Below the pieces are notes generated by a model. That model did no database searches, was not told the origin of the DNA, and saw nothing but the letters and a program-made list of their open reading frames with translations. Source: Chloroflexota bacterium (GTDB taxonomy: Bacteria > Chloroflexota > Limnocylindria > P2-11E). Taken from it: DNA of 64,000 bases. The stretch is from contig VBDU01000076.1 in the NCBI GenBank assembly GCA_005883625.1, forward strand, positions 62,001 to 126,000. Direction: 5' to 3'. The number at the start of each line of letters is the position of its first letter. Positions within the stretch are counted from its first letter, which is position 1. The position numbers and the translations under genes are program-made. Shown in pieces: positions 38,440 through 48,173 of the stretch.

Positions 38440-40347
38440 ATGCCAAAAGCGAGACCACGCAGGCTGCCGCCCCAGCGCGGATGGCGTCCAAAGGGCCGCC
38501 GGCCCCCACGCCCCGTCCAGCAGCCGGCCGCGCCCCAGCCGGCCGCGCCGGTGGCGGTGGCCGAGGCACAGCCGAACGTCGTCGTGCTGCCGAAGACGAT
38601 GGCCGTGGGCGACCTCGCCCGCGCGCTCGAGGTCTCGGTCGTCGACGTCATACGCGGTCTCGTGAACATGGGCGTCATGGCCTCGATCAACCAGACCATC
38701 GACTTCGAGACCGCCTCACTCGTCGCGAACGAGCTCGGGTTCGAGACGAAGCCCGAGGAGGAGGTGGCGGCGCCCGTCGAGGAGGAGATCGAGACCGACA
38801 TCGCGCCGGGCAAGGAGATCCTCTGGACCGACGAGGACAGCAGCAAGCTGAAGCAGCGTCCGCCGGTCGTCACCGTCCTCGGGCACGTCGACCACGGGAA
38901 GACGAGCCTCCTCGACGCGATCCGCCTGACGAACGTGACCGCGCGCGAGGCGGGTGGGATCACCCAGCACATCGGCGCGTACCAGATCGAGCACAACGGC
39001 CGCAAGGTGACGTTCCTCGACACGCCCGGTCACGAGGCGTTCACCGCCATGCGCGCGCGTGGCGCGCAGGTCACCGACGTCGCGGTCCTCGTCGTCGCGG
39101 CGGACGACGGCGTCCAGCCGCAGACCGTCGAGGCGATCTCGCACGTCCGCGCCGCGGGCGTGCCCATCGTCGTCGCCCTGAACAAGATCGACCGGCCCGA
39201 CGCGAACGCGGATCAGGTGAAGGCGCAGCTCGCCGAGCACGGCGTCACGATCGAGGAGTACGGCGGCGACACGCCGCTCGTCCCGGTCTCGGCGAAGACG
39301 AAGCAGGGTATCGAAGACCTTGTCGAGGTCGTGATGCTCGTCGCGGACGTCGCGGACCTCAAGGCGGATCCGGACAGGCCGGCGATCGGCCGCGTCATCG
39401 AGGCGCACCTCGACAAGGGCCGCGGACCCGTCGCGACCGTCCTCGTGCAGACCGGCACCCTGGAGCGCGGCGACCTCGTCGTCGCCGGGACCACGTTCGG
39501 CAAGGTCCGGGCGATGGTCGACGACAAGGCCAAGAACGTCGGCCGGGCGGAGCCGTCGCGGCCGGTCGAGATCCTCGGCCTCCCCGAGGTCCCCGAGGCC
39601 GGCGACGTCATCCGCGTCGTGGCGGACGAGAAGGCCGCGCGCGCGCTCGTCGCCCGGAACGCGCGCGAGCGGGCCGCCGGGACCGCCGCCGCGCCCCCGG
39701 CGACGCTCGACGAGATGTTCGCGCAGGTGAAGGAAGGCAAGGCCAAGGAGCTCAAGATCGTCCTCAAGGTCGACGTGCAGGGCTCGCTCGAGGCGATCAA
39801 AAGCGCCCTCGCGAAAGTCCCACAGAACGAGGTCGCCCTCTCGGTCATCCACGACGCCGTCGGCGACATCACCGAATCGGACCTCACGCTCGCGGCGGCT
39901 TCGGGCGCCGTCGTCATCGGCTTCAACACGAAGATGGAGGCGCCGGCACGCCGTGTCGCGGACTCCACGAAGGTCGACGTGCGCCAGTACAAGGTCATCT
40001 ACGAGCTCCTCGAGGACGTCCAGAAGGCGCTCACCGGGATGCTCGAGCCCGAGATGGTCGAGTCCACCCTCGGCCACGCCGAGGTGCGCCAGATCTTCAC
40101 CGCGGGCAAGACCACCATCGCCGGGTGCATGGTCGTCGACGGCCTCGTACGGCGCGGCGCCCAGGCGCGGCTGATTCGCGCCGGTGCGCCGGTGTACGAC
40201 GGCAAGATCGCCACGCTGCGCCGGATCAAGGACGACGTGCGCGAGGTGAACGCGGGCCTCGAGTGCGGGATCGTCCTCGAGGACCATAACGACGTCCAGG
40301 TCGGCGACGTCATCGAGTGCTACGTGGTCCAGCCGAAGCCCCGCTGA
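38440..40347 (+). CDS. infB: Translation initiation factor IF-2
   Basis: [51 protein letters not shown]. Confidence 0.97.
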   Translation: MPKARPRRLPPQRGWRPKGRRPPRPVQQPAAPQPAAPVAVAEAQPNVVVLPKTMAVGDLARALEVSVVDVIRGLVNMGVMASINQTIDFETASLVANELGFETKPEEEVAAPVEEEIETDIAPGKEILWTDEDSSKLKQRPPVVTVLGHVDHGKTSLLDAIRLTNVTAREAGGITQHIGAYQIEHNGRKVTFLDTPGHEAFTAMRARGAQVTDVAVLVVAADDGVQPQTVEAISHVRAAGVPIVVALNKIDRPDANADQVKAQLAEHGVTIEEYGGDTPLVPVSAKTKQGIEDLVEVVMLVADVADLKADPDRPAIGRVIEAHLDKGRGPVATVLVQTGTLERGDLVVAGTTFGKVRAMVDDKAKNVGRAEPSRPVEILGLPEVPEAGDVIRVVADEKAARALVARNARERAAGTAAAPPATLDEMFAQVKEGKAKELKIVLKVDVQGSLEAIKSALAKVPQNEVALSVIHDAVGDITESDLTLAAASGAVVIGFNTKMEAPARRVADSTKVDVRQYKVIYELLEDVQKALTGMLEPEMVESTLGHAEVRQIFTAGKTTIAGCMVVDGLVRRGAQARLIRAGAPVYDGKIATLRRIKDDVREVNAGLECGIVLEDHNDVQVGDVIECYVVQPKPR

Positions 40348-40352
40348 TCGTC

Positions 40353-40706
40353 ATGGCGTACAAGCGGGCGGACCGTGTGAACGCGCTGCTGCAGCGCGAG
40401 CTCGGAACGCTCATCAGCGAGGAGCTCCGCGATCCGCGCATCGCGTTTGCCACGGTCACCGCGGTCGAGGTGACGGACGATCTGCGCAGCGCGCGAGTCC
40501 ACGTGAGCGTTCTCGGCGACGAGGAGAAGTCGCGCTCGACGATGGCCGCCCTCGAGGACGCGAAGCGGCACCTCCGCCACGAGATCGGCGCCAGGACTGA
40601 CCTCCGGTTCGTGCCGGAGCTGACCTTCGTGCCGGACACCTCGGCCGAGCGGGCCGTGCGGATCGCGACGCTGCTGCGCAAGGCACGCGAGGGAGAGCGC
40701 CGCTGA
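40353..40706 (+). CDS. rbfA: Ribosome-binding factor A
   Basis: YKRADRVNALLQRELGTLISEELRDPRIAFATVTAVEVTDDLRSARVHVSV. Confidence 0.95.
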   Translation: MAYKRADRVNALLQRELGTLISEELRDPRIAFATVTAVEVTDDLRSARVHVSVLGDEEKSRSTMAALEDAKRHLRHEIGARTDLRFVPELTFVPDTSAERAVRIATLLRKAREGERR

Positions 40707-41704
40707 AGCCGGTCCTCGACGCGCTCCGGAAGGCGCGCCGCATCGCGATCGTCTCGCACCGCGATCCCGACCCGGACACCATCGGCTCCGCGCTGGCGCT
40801 CGGCCTCGGCCTCGAGTCGCTCGGCAAAAGGGTGTCGTGGCACTGCGCCGATCCGGTGCCGGAGGCCTCGCGCTTCCTCTCGGGCACCGAGCGGTTCACG
40901 CAGGAGCCTCCGCCCGAGGACGTGGATCTCGTCGTCACCGTGGACTTCGGCTCGCCGGATCGCGCGAAATTCGCGCTCCCGACGCGTCCGCCGCTCGCGA
41001 ACATCGACCACCACGCCTCGAACGAGGCCTTCGGGTCCGCGAACCTCGTCGACGTCACGAGCGCGGCGACGGCAGAGCTCGTGGGTCGCGTCATCGACGC
41101 GCTCGGCATCCGCTGGACGCCCGAGATGGCGACCGCGGCGCTCGTCGGCATCATGACCGACACGGGTTCGTTCCAGTTCCCGAGCACCGACACGCGCGCC
41201 CTCGAGCGCGCGGCGATGCTGCGGCAGGCGGGCGCCGACCTCCAGGCCATCACCTACAACGTGTTCCGCAACAAGCGCTTCGAGGCGCTCAAGCTGTGGG
41301 GATTCGCCTTCTCGCGTCTCGTGCGCGAGAGCCGCGGGCAGCTCGTGTGGACGGAGCTGCGCGCGGCGGACGTCGCCGCGGCCGAGGCGAAGGATGAGGA
41401 CGTCTCAGGGCTCGTGGAGCAGATCGCGCGCTCGAGCGGCATGCGCGTCGCGCTCCTCTTCAACGAGCAGCCGTCGGGGGGCTCTGTCCCCCTGCCCCCG
41501 ATGGTGAAAGTCTCCTGCCGAACGTCGGCGTGGGAGCCGTCGGTCGATGCGAGCGCGCTCATGGCGCGCTTCGGCGGCGGCGGGCACATTCGCGCCGCGG
41601 GAGCGCTCGTCCCCGGCGAGCTCGCGGCCGTCCGCGACACCGTCCTCGCGGCCGCGCGCGACGCGTTGGCCGAAGCGCGCTCGCGCGCCGCGGTCACGGT
41701 CTGA
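40703..41704 (+). CDS. DHH-family oligoribonuclease/phosphatase (NrnA-like); proposed CTG start
   Basis: LKPVLDALRKARRIAIVSHRDPDPDTIGSALALGLGLESLGKRV; NIDHHASNEAFG; FGGGGHIRAAGA; CTG 40703 forms a CTGA overlap with rbfA TGA. Confidence 0.9.
   Translation: MKPVLDALRKARRIAIVSHRDPDPDTIGSALALGLGLESLGKRVSWHCADPVPEASRFLSGTERFTQEPPPEDVDLVVTVDFGSPDRAKFALPTRPPLANIDHHASNEAFGSANLVDVTSAATAELVGRVIDALGIRWTPEMATAALVGIMTDTGSFQFPSTDTRALERAAMLRQAGADLQAITYNVFRNKRFEALKLWGFAFSRLVRESRGQLVWTELRAADVAAAEAKDEDVSGLVEQIARSSGMRVALLFNEQPSGGSVPLPPMVKVSCRTSAWEPSVDASALMARFGGGGHIRAAGALVPGELAAVRDTVLAAARDALAEARSRAAVTV
41471..41502 (-). repeat. GC palindrome family 1, inverted copy inside nrnA-like gene
   Basis: CCGTCGGGGGGCTCTGTCCCCCTGCCCCCGAT. 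Confidence 0.8.
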
Positions 41705-42477
41705 GCACGGCGGCGCTCTCCCGCGACGCCTCCGGCGTCATCGCGCTCGACAAGCCCGAGCACTGGACGTCGCACGACGTCGTCGCGCTCGTGCGCCGCG
41801 TACTCGGGGCCCGCCGTGTCGGGCACGGAGGCACGCTCGACCCGCTCGCGTCGGGGCTGCTCCCGATCCTGGTGGGCGGCGCGACGAAGTTCGCCGATCG
41901 CCTTCACGAGGCGCCGAAGGTGTACGACGCGGTCGTCCGGTTCGGCGCCGAGACCGCGACCGACGACCGCGAGGGGGAGGTCACACGTGCGGCGCCCGTT
42001 CCCGACCTCGGCCGGCTCGACGAGGGCCTCGCGGGATTACGCGGCGTCATCGAGCAGGTGCCGCCCGCGTACGCGGCGGTGAAAGTGAAAGGTCGGCCGG
42101 CCTACGCGCGCGCTCGCGCCGGCGAGGTCGTCACGCTCCAGGCGCGGACCGTGCAGGTGGCACGGCTCGACGTGATCTCGACCGCCGCCCCCGATGTCCG
42201 CCTGCTCGTCGTTTGCTCATCGGGCACGTACGTCCGCTCGCTGGCGCGCGACCTCGGCCGCGCGCTCGGCTCGGCCGCGCACCTCGCCGCACTGCGCCGC
42301 CTCGCGGTCGGGGCACTCGAGGCGCGGGATGCCCTCCGGGCGGATCTCCTCCGCGAGCGCGGAAGGGCCGGGACGCTCGCCGCTCTGCGAGCCCCGGACG
42401 AATTGCTCCTGCGCCTCGATCGACGGTTCCTGACGGAGAAGGCGGGGACGATCGTCGGGGCGGGGGAGTCGATCTAG
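41701..42477 (+). CDS. truB: tRNA pseudouridine synthase B; proposed CTG start
   Basis: GVIALDKPEHWTSHDVVALVRR; GHGGTLDPLASGLLPILVG; CTG 41701 forms a CTGA overlap with upstream TGA. Confidence 0.95.
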   Translation: MSTAALSRDASGVIALDKPEHWTSHDVVALVRRVLGARRVGHGGTLDPLASGLLPILVGGATKFADRLHEAPKVYDAVVRFGAETATDDREGEVTRAAPVPDLGRLDEGLAGLRGVIEQVPPAYAAVKVKGRPAYARARAGEVVTLQARTVQVARLDVISTAAPDVRLLVVCSSGTYVRSLARDLGRALGSAAHLAALRRLAVGALEARDALRADLLRERGRAGTLAALRAPDELLLRLDRRFLTEKAGTIVGAGESI

Positions 42478-44060
42478 TGCTCGCCAGGGCCGTCGAACGC
42501 GTTCTCAGGTGGTCACTCCAGGCGTGGCGCGAGCTGTCCGTTGACGCCAAGGTCGTGGGCGCGGTCGCCGTCGCGAACTGGCTGCTGCTCTTCGGCAGCC
42601 ACACCACGGTCGCCGCCACGCACGACGTCCCGCTCTGGCAGCTCTTCCCGTTCGGCGCGGACGTCGCGTTCCTCATGGCCTGCGGCGCGCTCGCGGCGAC
42701 CTACCCGCTCCGGGACCGGCGCTCGGGGAGCTCGTTCACGACGCGCGATCGCGCGATCCATCTCGCGGCGATCGTCGTCGCGTTCGTCATCGTGCCGGCC
42801 GTCGCGTCGCTCGTCCTGCGCGAGACCGGACGCCCGTACACCTACATCCACGACGGCGCGCTCATGGTGGAGGAGGCAGCGCGCAAGCTCCTCCACGGGA
42901 TGAACCCATACGTCGCCGACTACCTGGACACGCCGATGTTCTACTGGCCGATGATCAACAACCCGGCCCTGTACCACCTGACCTACTTCCCGTTCATGTT
43001 CCTCGTCACGGTGCCCTTCGTGTGGCTCTTCGACCACGTCGGCATCTTCTGGGACCAGCGCTACCTCTACCTGCCCGCGTACGTCGCGACGCTCTGCGTG
43101 GTCCCGTTCCTCATTCCTCGCAGGGGCGAGCCCCCGCACCCCCTAGGGGTACACGACGGCGACATGCGCGCGCGCCTCGCGCTCACCGCGATCGTCGCCC
43201 TCAACCCGCAGCTCTTCCCGTTCGTCGTCGAGGGGCGCAACGACTTCTTCGTGCTCCTGCCACTCTTCGGCGCCGTGCTCCTGCTCCAGCGCGAGCGGCG
43301 CACGCTCGCGTCCCTCGCGTTCGCGGTCGCCGGCGCGGCGAAGCTGCACGCGCTCTTCATCCTGCCCTTCGTCGCGGTGTATCTCGTGGCAACGAGACGC
43401 CCGCGCACCGTCGGCGAGGCCTGGTCCGCGCTGTGGCGGCCCGCCTGGCCGGCGGCCCTCGTCCTCGCGGCGACCTTCGTGCCGTTCCTGGTGAACGACT
43501 TCGCCGCGTTCTACGACGACGTCGTGCGCTACAACGCCGGCGGCGCCGCCTGGACCTATCCGATCTCGGGCATGGGCTTTTCCGCATTGCTCCTCGCGCT
43601 CGGCGTCATCGAGTACCGCCAGGCGGACTTCCCGTTCGCCGCGGTCGAGATCGCCGTCGCCGCGCCGATCGCCGCGTGGTGGCTCGTGAGGCTGTGGCGC
43701 CGGCCGACGATCGCGACGCTGCTGTCGGGCTACGCACTCGCGCTTCTCGCGTTCCTCTTCTTCGGGAGGTACTTCCAAGGGAACTACCTCGGCTTCATCC
43801 TCGCGATCGCGTCGCCGGTCCCGTTCCTCGCCGTTCGTCCCGCTCGCGAGCAGCGTCGCTCGCGGCGGGTCCGGGACGTCGTCCGTGCTCGCGGGTCCCT
43901 TCGCCCGAAGCCTGCGGTTCAACCGGTCCCCCTGACGGCCGGCTTGCGGGGGGCGAGTCCCGCTCCGCCGTCCGGCACCCCAGCCGCGCCGCCTCCGACC
44001 GATCCTGTTCTCGAGCCCTCGCTCGAGCCGGCACCGGTCGTCGCGACCTCGGCGGATTAA
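42477..44060 (+). CDS. Polytopic membrane protein, glycosyltransferase-like
   Basis: Multiple TM helices; GT-C-like features (HGMNPYVADYLDTPMFYWP, VEGRNDFFVLLPLFGAVLLL). Confidence 0.6.
   Translation: MLARAVERVLRWSLQAWRELSVDAKVVGAVAVANWLLLFGSHTTVAATHDVPLWQLFPFGADVAFLMACGALAATYPLRDRRSGSSFTTRDRAIHLAAIVVAFVIVPAVASLVLRETGRPYTYIHDGALMVEEAARKLLHGMNPYVADYLDTPMFYWPMINNPALYHLTYFPFMFLVTVPFVWLFDHVGIFWDQRYLYLPAYVATLCVVPFLIPRRGEPPHPLGVHDGDMRARLALTAIVALNPQLFPFVVEGRNDFFVLLPLFGAVLLLQRERRTLASLAFAVAGAAKLHALFILPFVAVYLVATRRPRTVGEAWSALWRPAWPAALVLAATFVPFLVNDFAAFYDDVVRYNAGGAAWTYPISGMGFSALLLALGVIEYRQADFPFAAVEIAVAAPIAAWWLVRLWRRPTIATLLSGYALALLAFLFFGRYFQGNYLGFILAIASPVPFLAVRPAREQRRSRRVRDVVRARGSLRPKPAVQPVPLTAGLRGASPAPPSGTPAAPPPTDPVLEPSLEPAPVVATSAD
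43116..43150 (-). repeat. GC palindrome family 1, divergent inverted copy inside membrane-protein gene
   Basis: CCTCGCAGGGGCGAGCCCCCGCACCCCCTAGGGGT. Confidence 0.55.
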
Positions 44061-44985
44061 CCTCGGCGTCATAGAGGCGCTTCAGGACTTCGCCGGGTGG
44101 CCTAGAGGGCCCATCCATGTAGCAATTGGTGTGTTCGATGGGGTACACCGCGGACACCAGGCGCTCATCGCCGAGCTCGCGCGCGGCGCGCGCGTCGCGG
44201 GGGCGACCGCGCTCGCGGCGACGTTCGACCCGCTCCCGATCCAGGCGCTCGCGCCCGGCGCGCCGCCGTCCGCGCTGTCCGACGCCGCCGAGCGCGCAAC
44301 GCTGCTACGGCGCGCGGGCGCGGACGCCGTCGTCGTGTTCCGCTTCGACGAGCGGTTCGCGGCGCTCGGGCCCGACGAGTTCATCGACCGCATCCGGGGC
44401 GCGGGCGAGGTGCGGCGGATCGTCGTGGGCCCGGACTTCCACTTCGGTCACCGGCAGGAAGGCGACGTCGAGACGCTCCGCGCGCGAGGCGCTCGAGACG
44501 GCTTCACCGTCGAGGTCGTGCGGCCGGTCGAGCGCGGCGGCGCGGTCATCAGCTCGACGCGAATCCGTAATCTGCTCCGCGCAGGCGACGTCGCCGATGC
44601 GGCCGATCTGCTGGGCCGTCCCTACGCGGTCCGCGGCACGGTCGTCCACGGGAGCAAGCGGGGCCGCGCTCTGGGCTTCCCGACGATCAACCTCGCTCTC
44701 CCGCGCGAGCGGCTGCTGCCGCGCGACGGCATCTACGCCATGTGGATCGAGATGGGCGAGGGGCGCTTCGCCGCTGCGGCTTCGCTCGGCGTGCGGCCGA
44801 CGTTCGGCGGCGGGGAACGCGTCCTCGAGGCGTACCTGCTCGACTTCTCGGGCGACCTCTACGGTGAAACGGTGGAGGCCGCGTTCGTCGCGCGGCTACG
44901 CGACGAGCTGGCGTTCGCGAGCCCGGCGGACCTCAGCGTGCAGATCGCCCGGGACGTGGAGGAGACCCGGAGGGCGCTCCGTTAG
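44056..44985 (+). CDS. ribF: Bifunctional riboflavin kinase/FAD synthetase; start codon non-canonical (ATT 44056 or ATA 44071)
   Basis: VAIGVFDGVHRGHQALI; GRALGFPTINLAL; DGIYAMWIEMG...GVRPTFGGGERVLEAYLLDFSGDLYGE; conserved region begins upstream of first GTG. Confidence 0.9.
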   Translation: MNLGVIEALQDFAGWPRGPIHVAIGVFDGVHRGHQALIAELARGARVAGATALAATFDPLPIQALAPGAPPSALSDAAERATLLRRAGADAVVVFRFDERFAALGPDEFIDRIRGAGEVRRIVVGPDFHFGHRQEGDVETLRARGARDGFTVEVVRPVERGGAVISSTRIRNLLRAGDVADAADLLGRPYAVRGTVVHGSKRGRALGFPTINLALPRERLLPRDGIYAMWIEMGEGRFAAAASLGVRPTFGGGERVLEAYLLDFSGDLYGETVEAAFVARLRDELAFASPADLSVQIARDVEETRRALR

Positions 44986-45365
44986 TTCCAGGCGAGCGCG
45001 CCGGGCACGACGTGCCCGCTGTCGACGACTCTCCGCACGCGCCGTAACAGGTCCGTAATGTCGAACGGTTTTGCAACGACGTCGGCGACGCCGAGCTCGC
45101 TCGGCCCGGCGGATACGAACTCGCTCCTCCCGGTCACGAGGACGACGGGCACGCCGAACCGCTCCGTCATCGAGCGGGCCCAGAGGCGCACCGCCTCGAT
45201 CTCGGGCCGCATCACGACGTCGGTCACGATGACGTCGAGGGCCGGGACGAAGGGAATGGGGTCGGCCTGGAAGCCCTCGCAGACGCCGTAGCCGTCGCGG
45301 AGAAGGAGCTCGGCGATGGCGCGGCGGGTCGCGTAGTCATCTTCCAGCACGAGGGCGATCCGCAT
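44982..45365 (-). CDS. Response-regulator receiver domain protein
   Basis: ALVLEDDYATRRAIAELLLRDGY...DVIVTDVVM...VVLVTGRSEF...DVVAKPFDITDLL. Confidence 0.85.
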   Translation of the reverse strand: MRIALVLEDDYATRRAIAELLLRDGYGVCEGFQADPIPFVPALDVIVTDVVMRPEIEAVRLWARSMTERFGVPVVLVTGRSEFVSAGPSELGVADVVAKPFDITDLLRRVRRVVDSGHVVPGALAWN

Positions 45366-45395
45366 GGCAGCGGATATGCATCTGCGGTGCCACGT

Positions 45396-45436
45396 CAGAG
45401 GGCGGCTCCCCGGTGGGAGAGCCGCCCTCTGTTTTT
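45396..45436 (+). terminator. Strong hairpin with T-tract on the + strand
   Basis: CAGAGGGCGGCTC / GAGCCGCCCTCTG 13-bp perfect stem followed by TTTTT. Confidence 0.85.
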
Positions 45437-45440
45437 GTCG

Positions 45441-46532
45441 CTACTTGCTCTGGGCCTTCTGCGCGAAGCTGTTGTCGAAGAGGTTGTTCACGTCGACCTT
45501 GTCGTCCGGCTTCACGTTGCCGCACAGGGTCGGGTTCACCTTGCAGTCCTCGACGTTCATCTTGAGCACGTTCTGCGCGCCGGCGGGGTCGATGAGGCCG
45601 TCCGCCGAGACGTAGCCCTTCGCTGCGTCGAGCGTCTTCACGTAGAGGTCCACGTCGTCGCCGGTCACGCTCTTCGGCAGCTTCGCGGCGATGTCCTTCG
45701 ACGGCGTCGCCTGGATGTACTTGTTCGTCTTCACGAGCGCGTTCACGACCCGCTGGACGACGTCCGGGCTCTTGGCGATGAAGTCGGCGGTCGTGACTGC
45801 CCCGGTGAACTGGTAGGACCCGCCAATGAGCTCGGTGGTGTCCTTCACCGTTCGGTAATCCTTGAGGATGAAGCCCTTGTTCGCCGCGACGTACTGCGTG
45901 ATGTACGGGTCCGAGTTGATGCAGGCGTCGGCCCCCTTCGAGTCGAGCGTCGCGGCCATCGTGCCCGAGCCGCACGGCTTGAAGGTGTAGTCCTTGTCCT
46001 GCACGAGCCCGGCCTGGTTGAGCGCGTATGTGAGCACCACGTGTGTCCCAGTGCCCTGCCCCGTCGCTCCGACGGTCTTGCCCTTGAGATCCTTGAGGGT
46101 CTTGACCGTGTCCTTGAGCTCGTTCCGGACGACGATCGCGGCGCCCGGCGTCTTGGAGAAGGAAACGACCATCTTCGTCGGCTTCCCAGCGATCTGTGCC
46201 TTGATGGACTGATCCATCGAGTTGCCCGTGAACTCGACCGAGCCGGAGAGGAGGGCGGTCGCCGCGTCGTTTCCCGACGCGGAATAGCTGAGCGAGACGT
46301 CGAGGTTCTCGTCCTCGAAGTAGCCGAGCGCCTTCGCGAGGTCCCATGAAAGGTAGTTGAGCGACGCGGCCGACCCGATCGCCACCTTGATCGCGGCGCG
46401 CGGCGGCTTCGTCGGCGCGGCGGACGCGGCGGCGGTGCCTGCCGCCTGGCTGGCGGCCGGTGCCGCGCCGCCGCCGCACGCGGCCGCGAGGAGCAGCCCG
46501 GCCAGCGCGAACCCGAAGCCTCGCTTTGTCAT
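45441..46532 (-). CDS. ABC transporter substrate-binding lipoprotein (NitT/TauT type)
   Basis: MTKRGFGFALAGLLLAAACGGG; AIKVAIGSAASLNYLSWDLAKALGYFEDENLDVSL. Confidence 0.9.
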   Translation of the reverse strand: MTKRGFGFALAGLLLAAACGGGAAPAASQAAGTAAASAAPTKPPRAAIKVAIGSAASLNYLSWDLAKALGYFEDENLDVSLSYSASGNDAATALLSGSVEFTGNSMDQSIKAQIAGKPTKMVVSFSKTPGAAIVVRNELKDTVKTLKDLKGKTVGATGQGTGTHVVLTYALNQAGLVQDKDYTFKPCGSGTMAATLDSKGADACINSDPYITQYVAANKGFILKDYRTVKDTTELIGGSYQFTGAVTTADFIAKSPDVVQRVVNALVKTNKYIQATPSKDIAAKLPKSVTGDDVDLYVKTLDAAKGYVSADGLIDPAGAQNVLKMNVEDCKVNPTLCGNVKPDDKVDVNNLFDNSFAQKAQSK

Positions 46533-46555
46533 GATGTCCTCCACCCTGTCGTCGA

Positions 46556-47377
46556 TCAGTGCTCCCGGCGCGGCTTCCAGCGAGAGAACGCCCCCTCCGC
46601 GAGCTGCAGCCCCGCGTCGAGCAGGAGCGCCAGCGCCGCGATGAGCACGATACCCCCGAAGACACCCGTCGAGTCGAAGAACGCCTCCGCGGTCGCGATG
46701 CGACGCCCCAGTCCGGCGTTGGAGCCGATGTATTCGGCGACGACGGCGCCCGCGAACGCAAAGCCCGCGCTCGTTCGCAGGCTGGCGACGATCGCGCTGA
46801 ACGCGGCCGGGAGGAGCACCTGCGACGTTACGTCCCGGCGCCGGGCACCGAGCACGCGGACGTTGTCGACGAGGGTCTGGTCCACGTCCCGGATCGCCGT
46901 GAACGTGGCGAAGAAGACGATGAAGAAGACGAGCGTGACGCCGAGCGCGACCTTGCTCTGCAGGTCGATGCCGAAGGCGAGGATGAACACCGGGGCGAGC
47001 ACGAGGCGGGGGATGGCGTTGAACATCGACAGGAGCGGATCGAACGCCTTCCCGAGAAGCTCGTTGCGCGCGAAGAGGTAGCCGATCGCGACCCCGAGGA
47101 GCGTGCCGATGACGAACCCGAGGATCGTCTCGAGCAGCGTGATGCCGATGTCCCGGTAGATCGACCCCTGCCCGAGGCCCTCCGCGAACCAGCCACCGAT
47201 CCGCGGGACGAAGAGGGAGGGCCGCGAGTAATAGAACTTGTCGAGGATGCCGGCCTGCCCGAGCACCTCCCAGGCCCCGATGAAAAACGCGATCACCGCG
47301 AGCTGGATGGTCCGGACGAACCACGTGCGCCGGGTGAGGGGGACCGCGGTCGTCGCGGTCAGGTCGAGCGTGCTCAT
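46556..47377 (-). CDS. ABC transporter permease (NitT/TauT type)
   Basis: AFFIGAWEVLGQAGILDKFYYSRPS...NAIPRLVLAPVFILAFGI; VLLPAAFSAIVASLRTSAGFAF. Confidence 0.9.
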   Translation of the reverse strand: MSTLDLTATTAVPLTRRTWFVRTIQLAVIAFFIGAWEVLGQAGILDKFYYSRPSLFVPRIGGWFAEGLGQGSIYRDIGITLLETILGFVIGTLLGVAIGYLFARNELLGKAFDPLLSMFNAIPRLVLAPVFILAFGIDLQSKVALGVTLVFFIVFFATFTAIRDVDQTLVDNVRVLGARRRDVTSQVLLPAAFSAIVASLRTSAGFAFAGAVVAEYIGSNAGLGRRIATAEAFFDSTGVFGGIVLIAALALLLDAGLQLAEGAFSRWKPRREH

Positions 47378-48165
47378 CCTGCCTCGAGGCTGCGCTTGTA
47401 CGAGCGCGCGACCTCGTCGCGCAGGTCCGCCCAGGCGCGCTCGTACAGGGCCACGAACTCGGGCGCGAAGCGGATCTCGGTGACGTTCCGAGGGCGGGGG
47501 AGGGCGACCGGGTAGCGCGCCTTGATCGTCCCGGGGCCCGCGGTCATGACGACGATCTCGTCCGAGAGCGCGATCGCCTCCTCGAGATCGTGCGTGATGA
47601 AGAGCACTGTCTTGCCCGACGCGCCCCACAGGTTCAGCAGCTCGTTCTCCATGAGATTGCGGGTCTGGACGTCGAGGGCGCTGAACGGCTCGTCCATCAG
47701 GAGCACCGACGGATCGCGGACCAGCGACTGCGCGAGCTGCGCGCGCTTGCGCATCCCGCCCGACAGCTCGTGCGGGTAGTTGTCGATGAACGGGCCGAGC
47801 CCGACGCGGACGATCCATTCCTTCGCGCGCGCCGGATCGCGCTCCCCGCGAAAGCGCAGCGGCAGCTCGACGTTCTCGCGCACCGTCCGCCAGGGCAGGA
47901 GCGCGTCGCGCTGGAAGATGAAGCCGACGTCCGTGCGGACACCGGTCACGCGGCTGCCGAGGAGCGTCACCTCGCCGACCGTGGGCGGCAGGAGCCCCGA
48001 GACGAGGCCGAGGAGCGTCGACTTCCCGCACCCCGACGGCCCCACGACCGACACGAAACGTCCCGCGGGGATGTCGAGGTCGACGTGCTCGATCGCGAGG
48101 TACGGCCGCTTCCGCGGCGGCCGGTAGACCTTCGCGACGTCGCGGAGCGAGATCGCGGGCGCCAT
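47374..48165 (-). CDS. ABC transporter ATP-binding protein (NitT/TauT type)
   Basis: VVGPSGCGKSTLL; LSGGMRKRAQLAQSLVRDPSVLLMDEPFSALD. Confidence 0.95.
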   Translation of the reverse strand: MAPAISLRDVAKVYRPPRKRPYLAIEHVDLDIPAGRFVSVVGPSGCGKSTLLGLVSGLLPPTVGEVTLLGSRVTGVRTDVGFIFQRDALLPWRTVRENVELPLRFRGERDPARAKEWIVRVGLGPFIDNYPHELSGGMRKRAQLAQSLVRDPSVLLMDEPFSALDVQTRNLMENELLNLWGASGKTVLFITHDLEEAIALSDEIVVMTAGPGTIKARYPVALPRPRNVTEIRFAPEFVALYERAWADLRDEVARSYKRSLEAG

Positions 48166-48173
48166 CCGCGGGA

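Noticed and set aside
45441-47324. 627-aa ORF joining permease and SBP
   Set aside because: N-terminal part is an off-frame reading of the permease; SBP starts at ATG 46532 with a proper lipoprotein signal.
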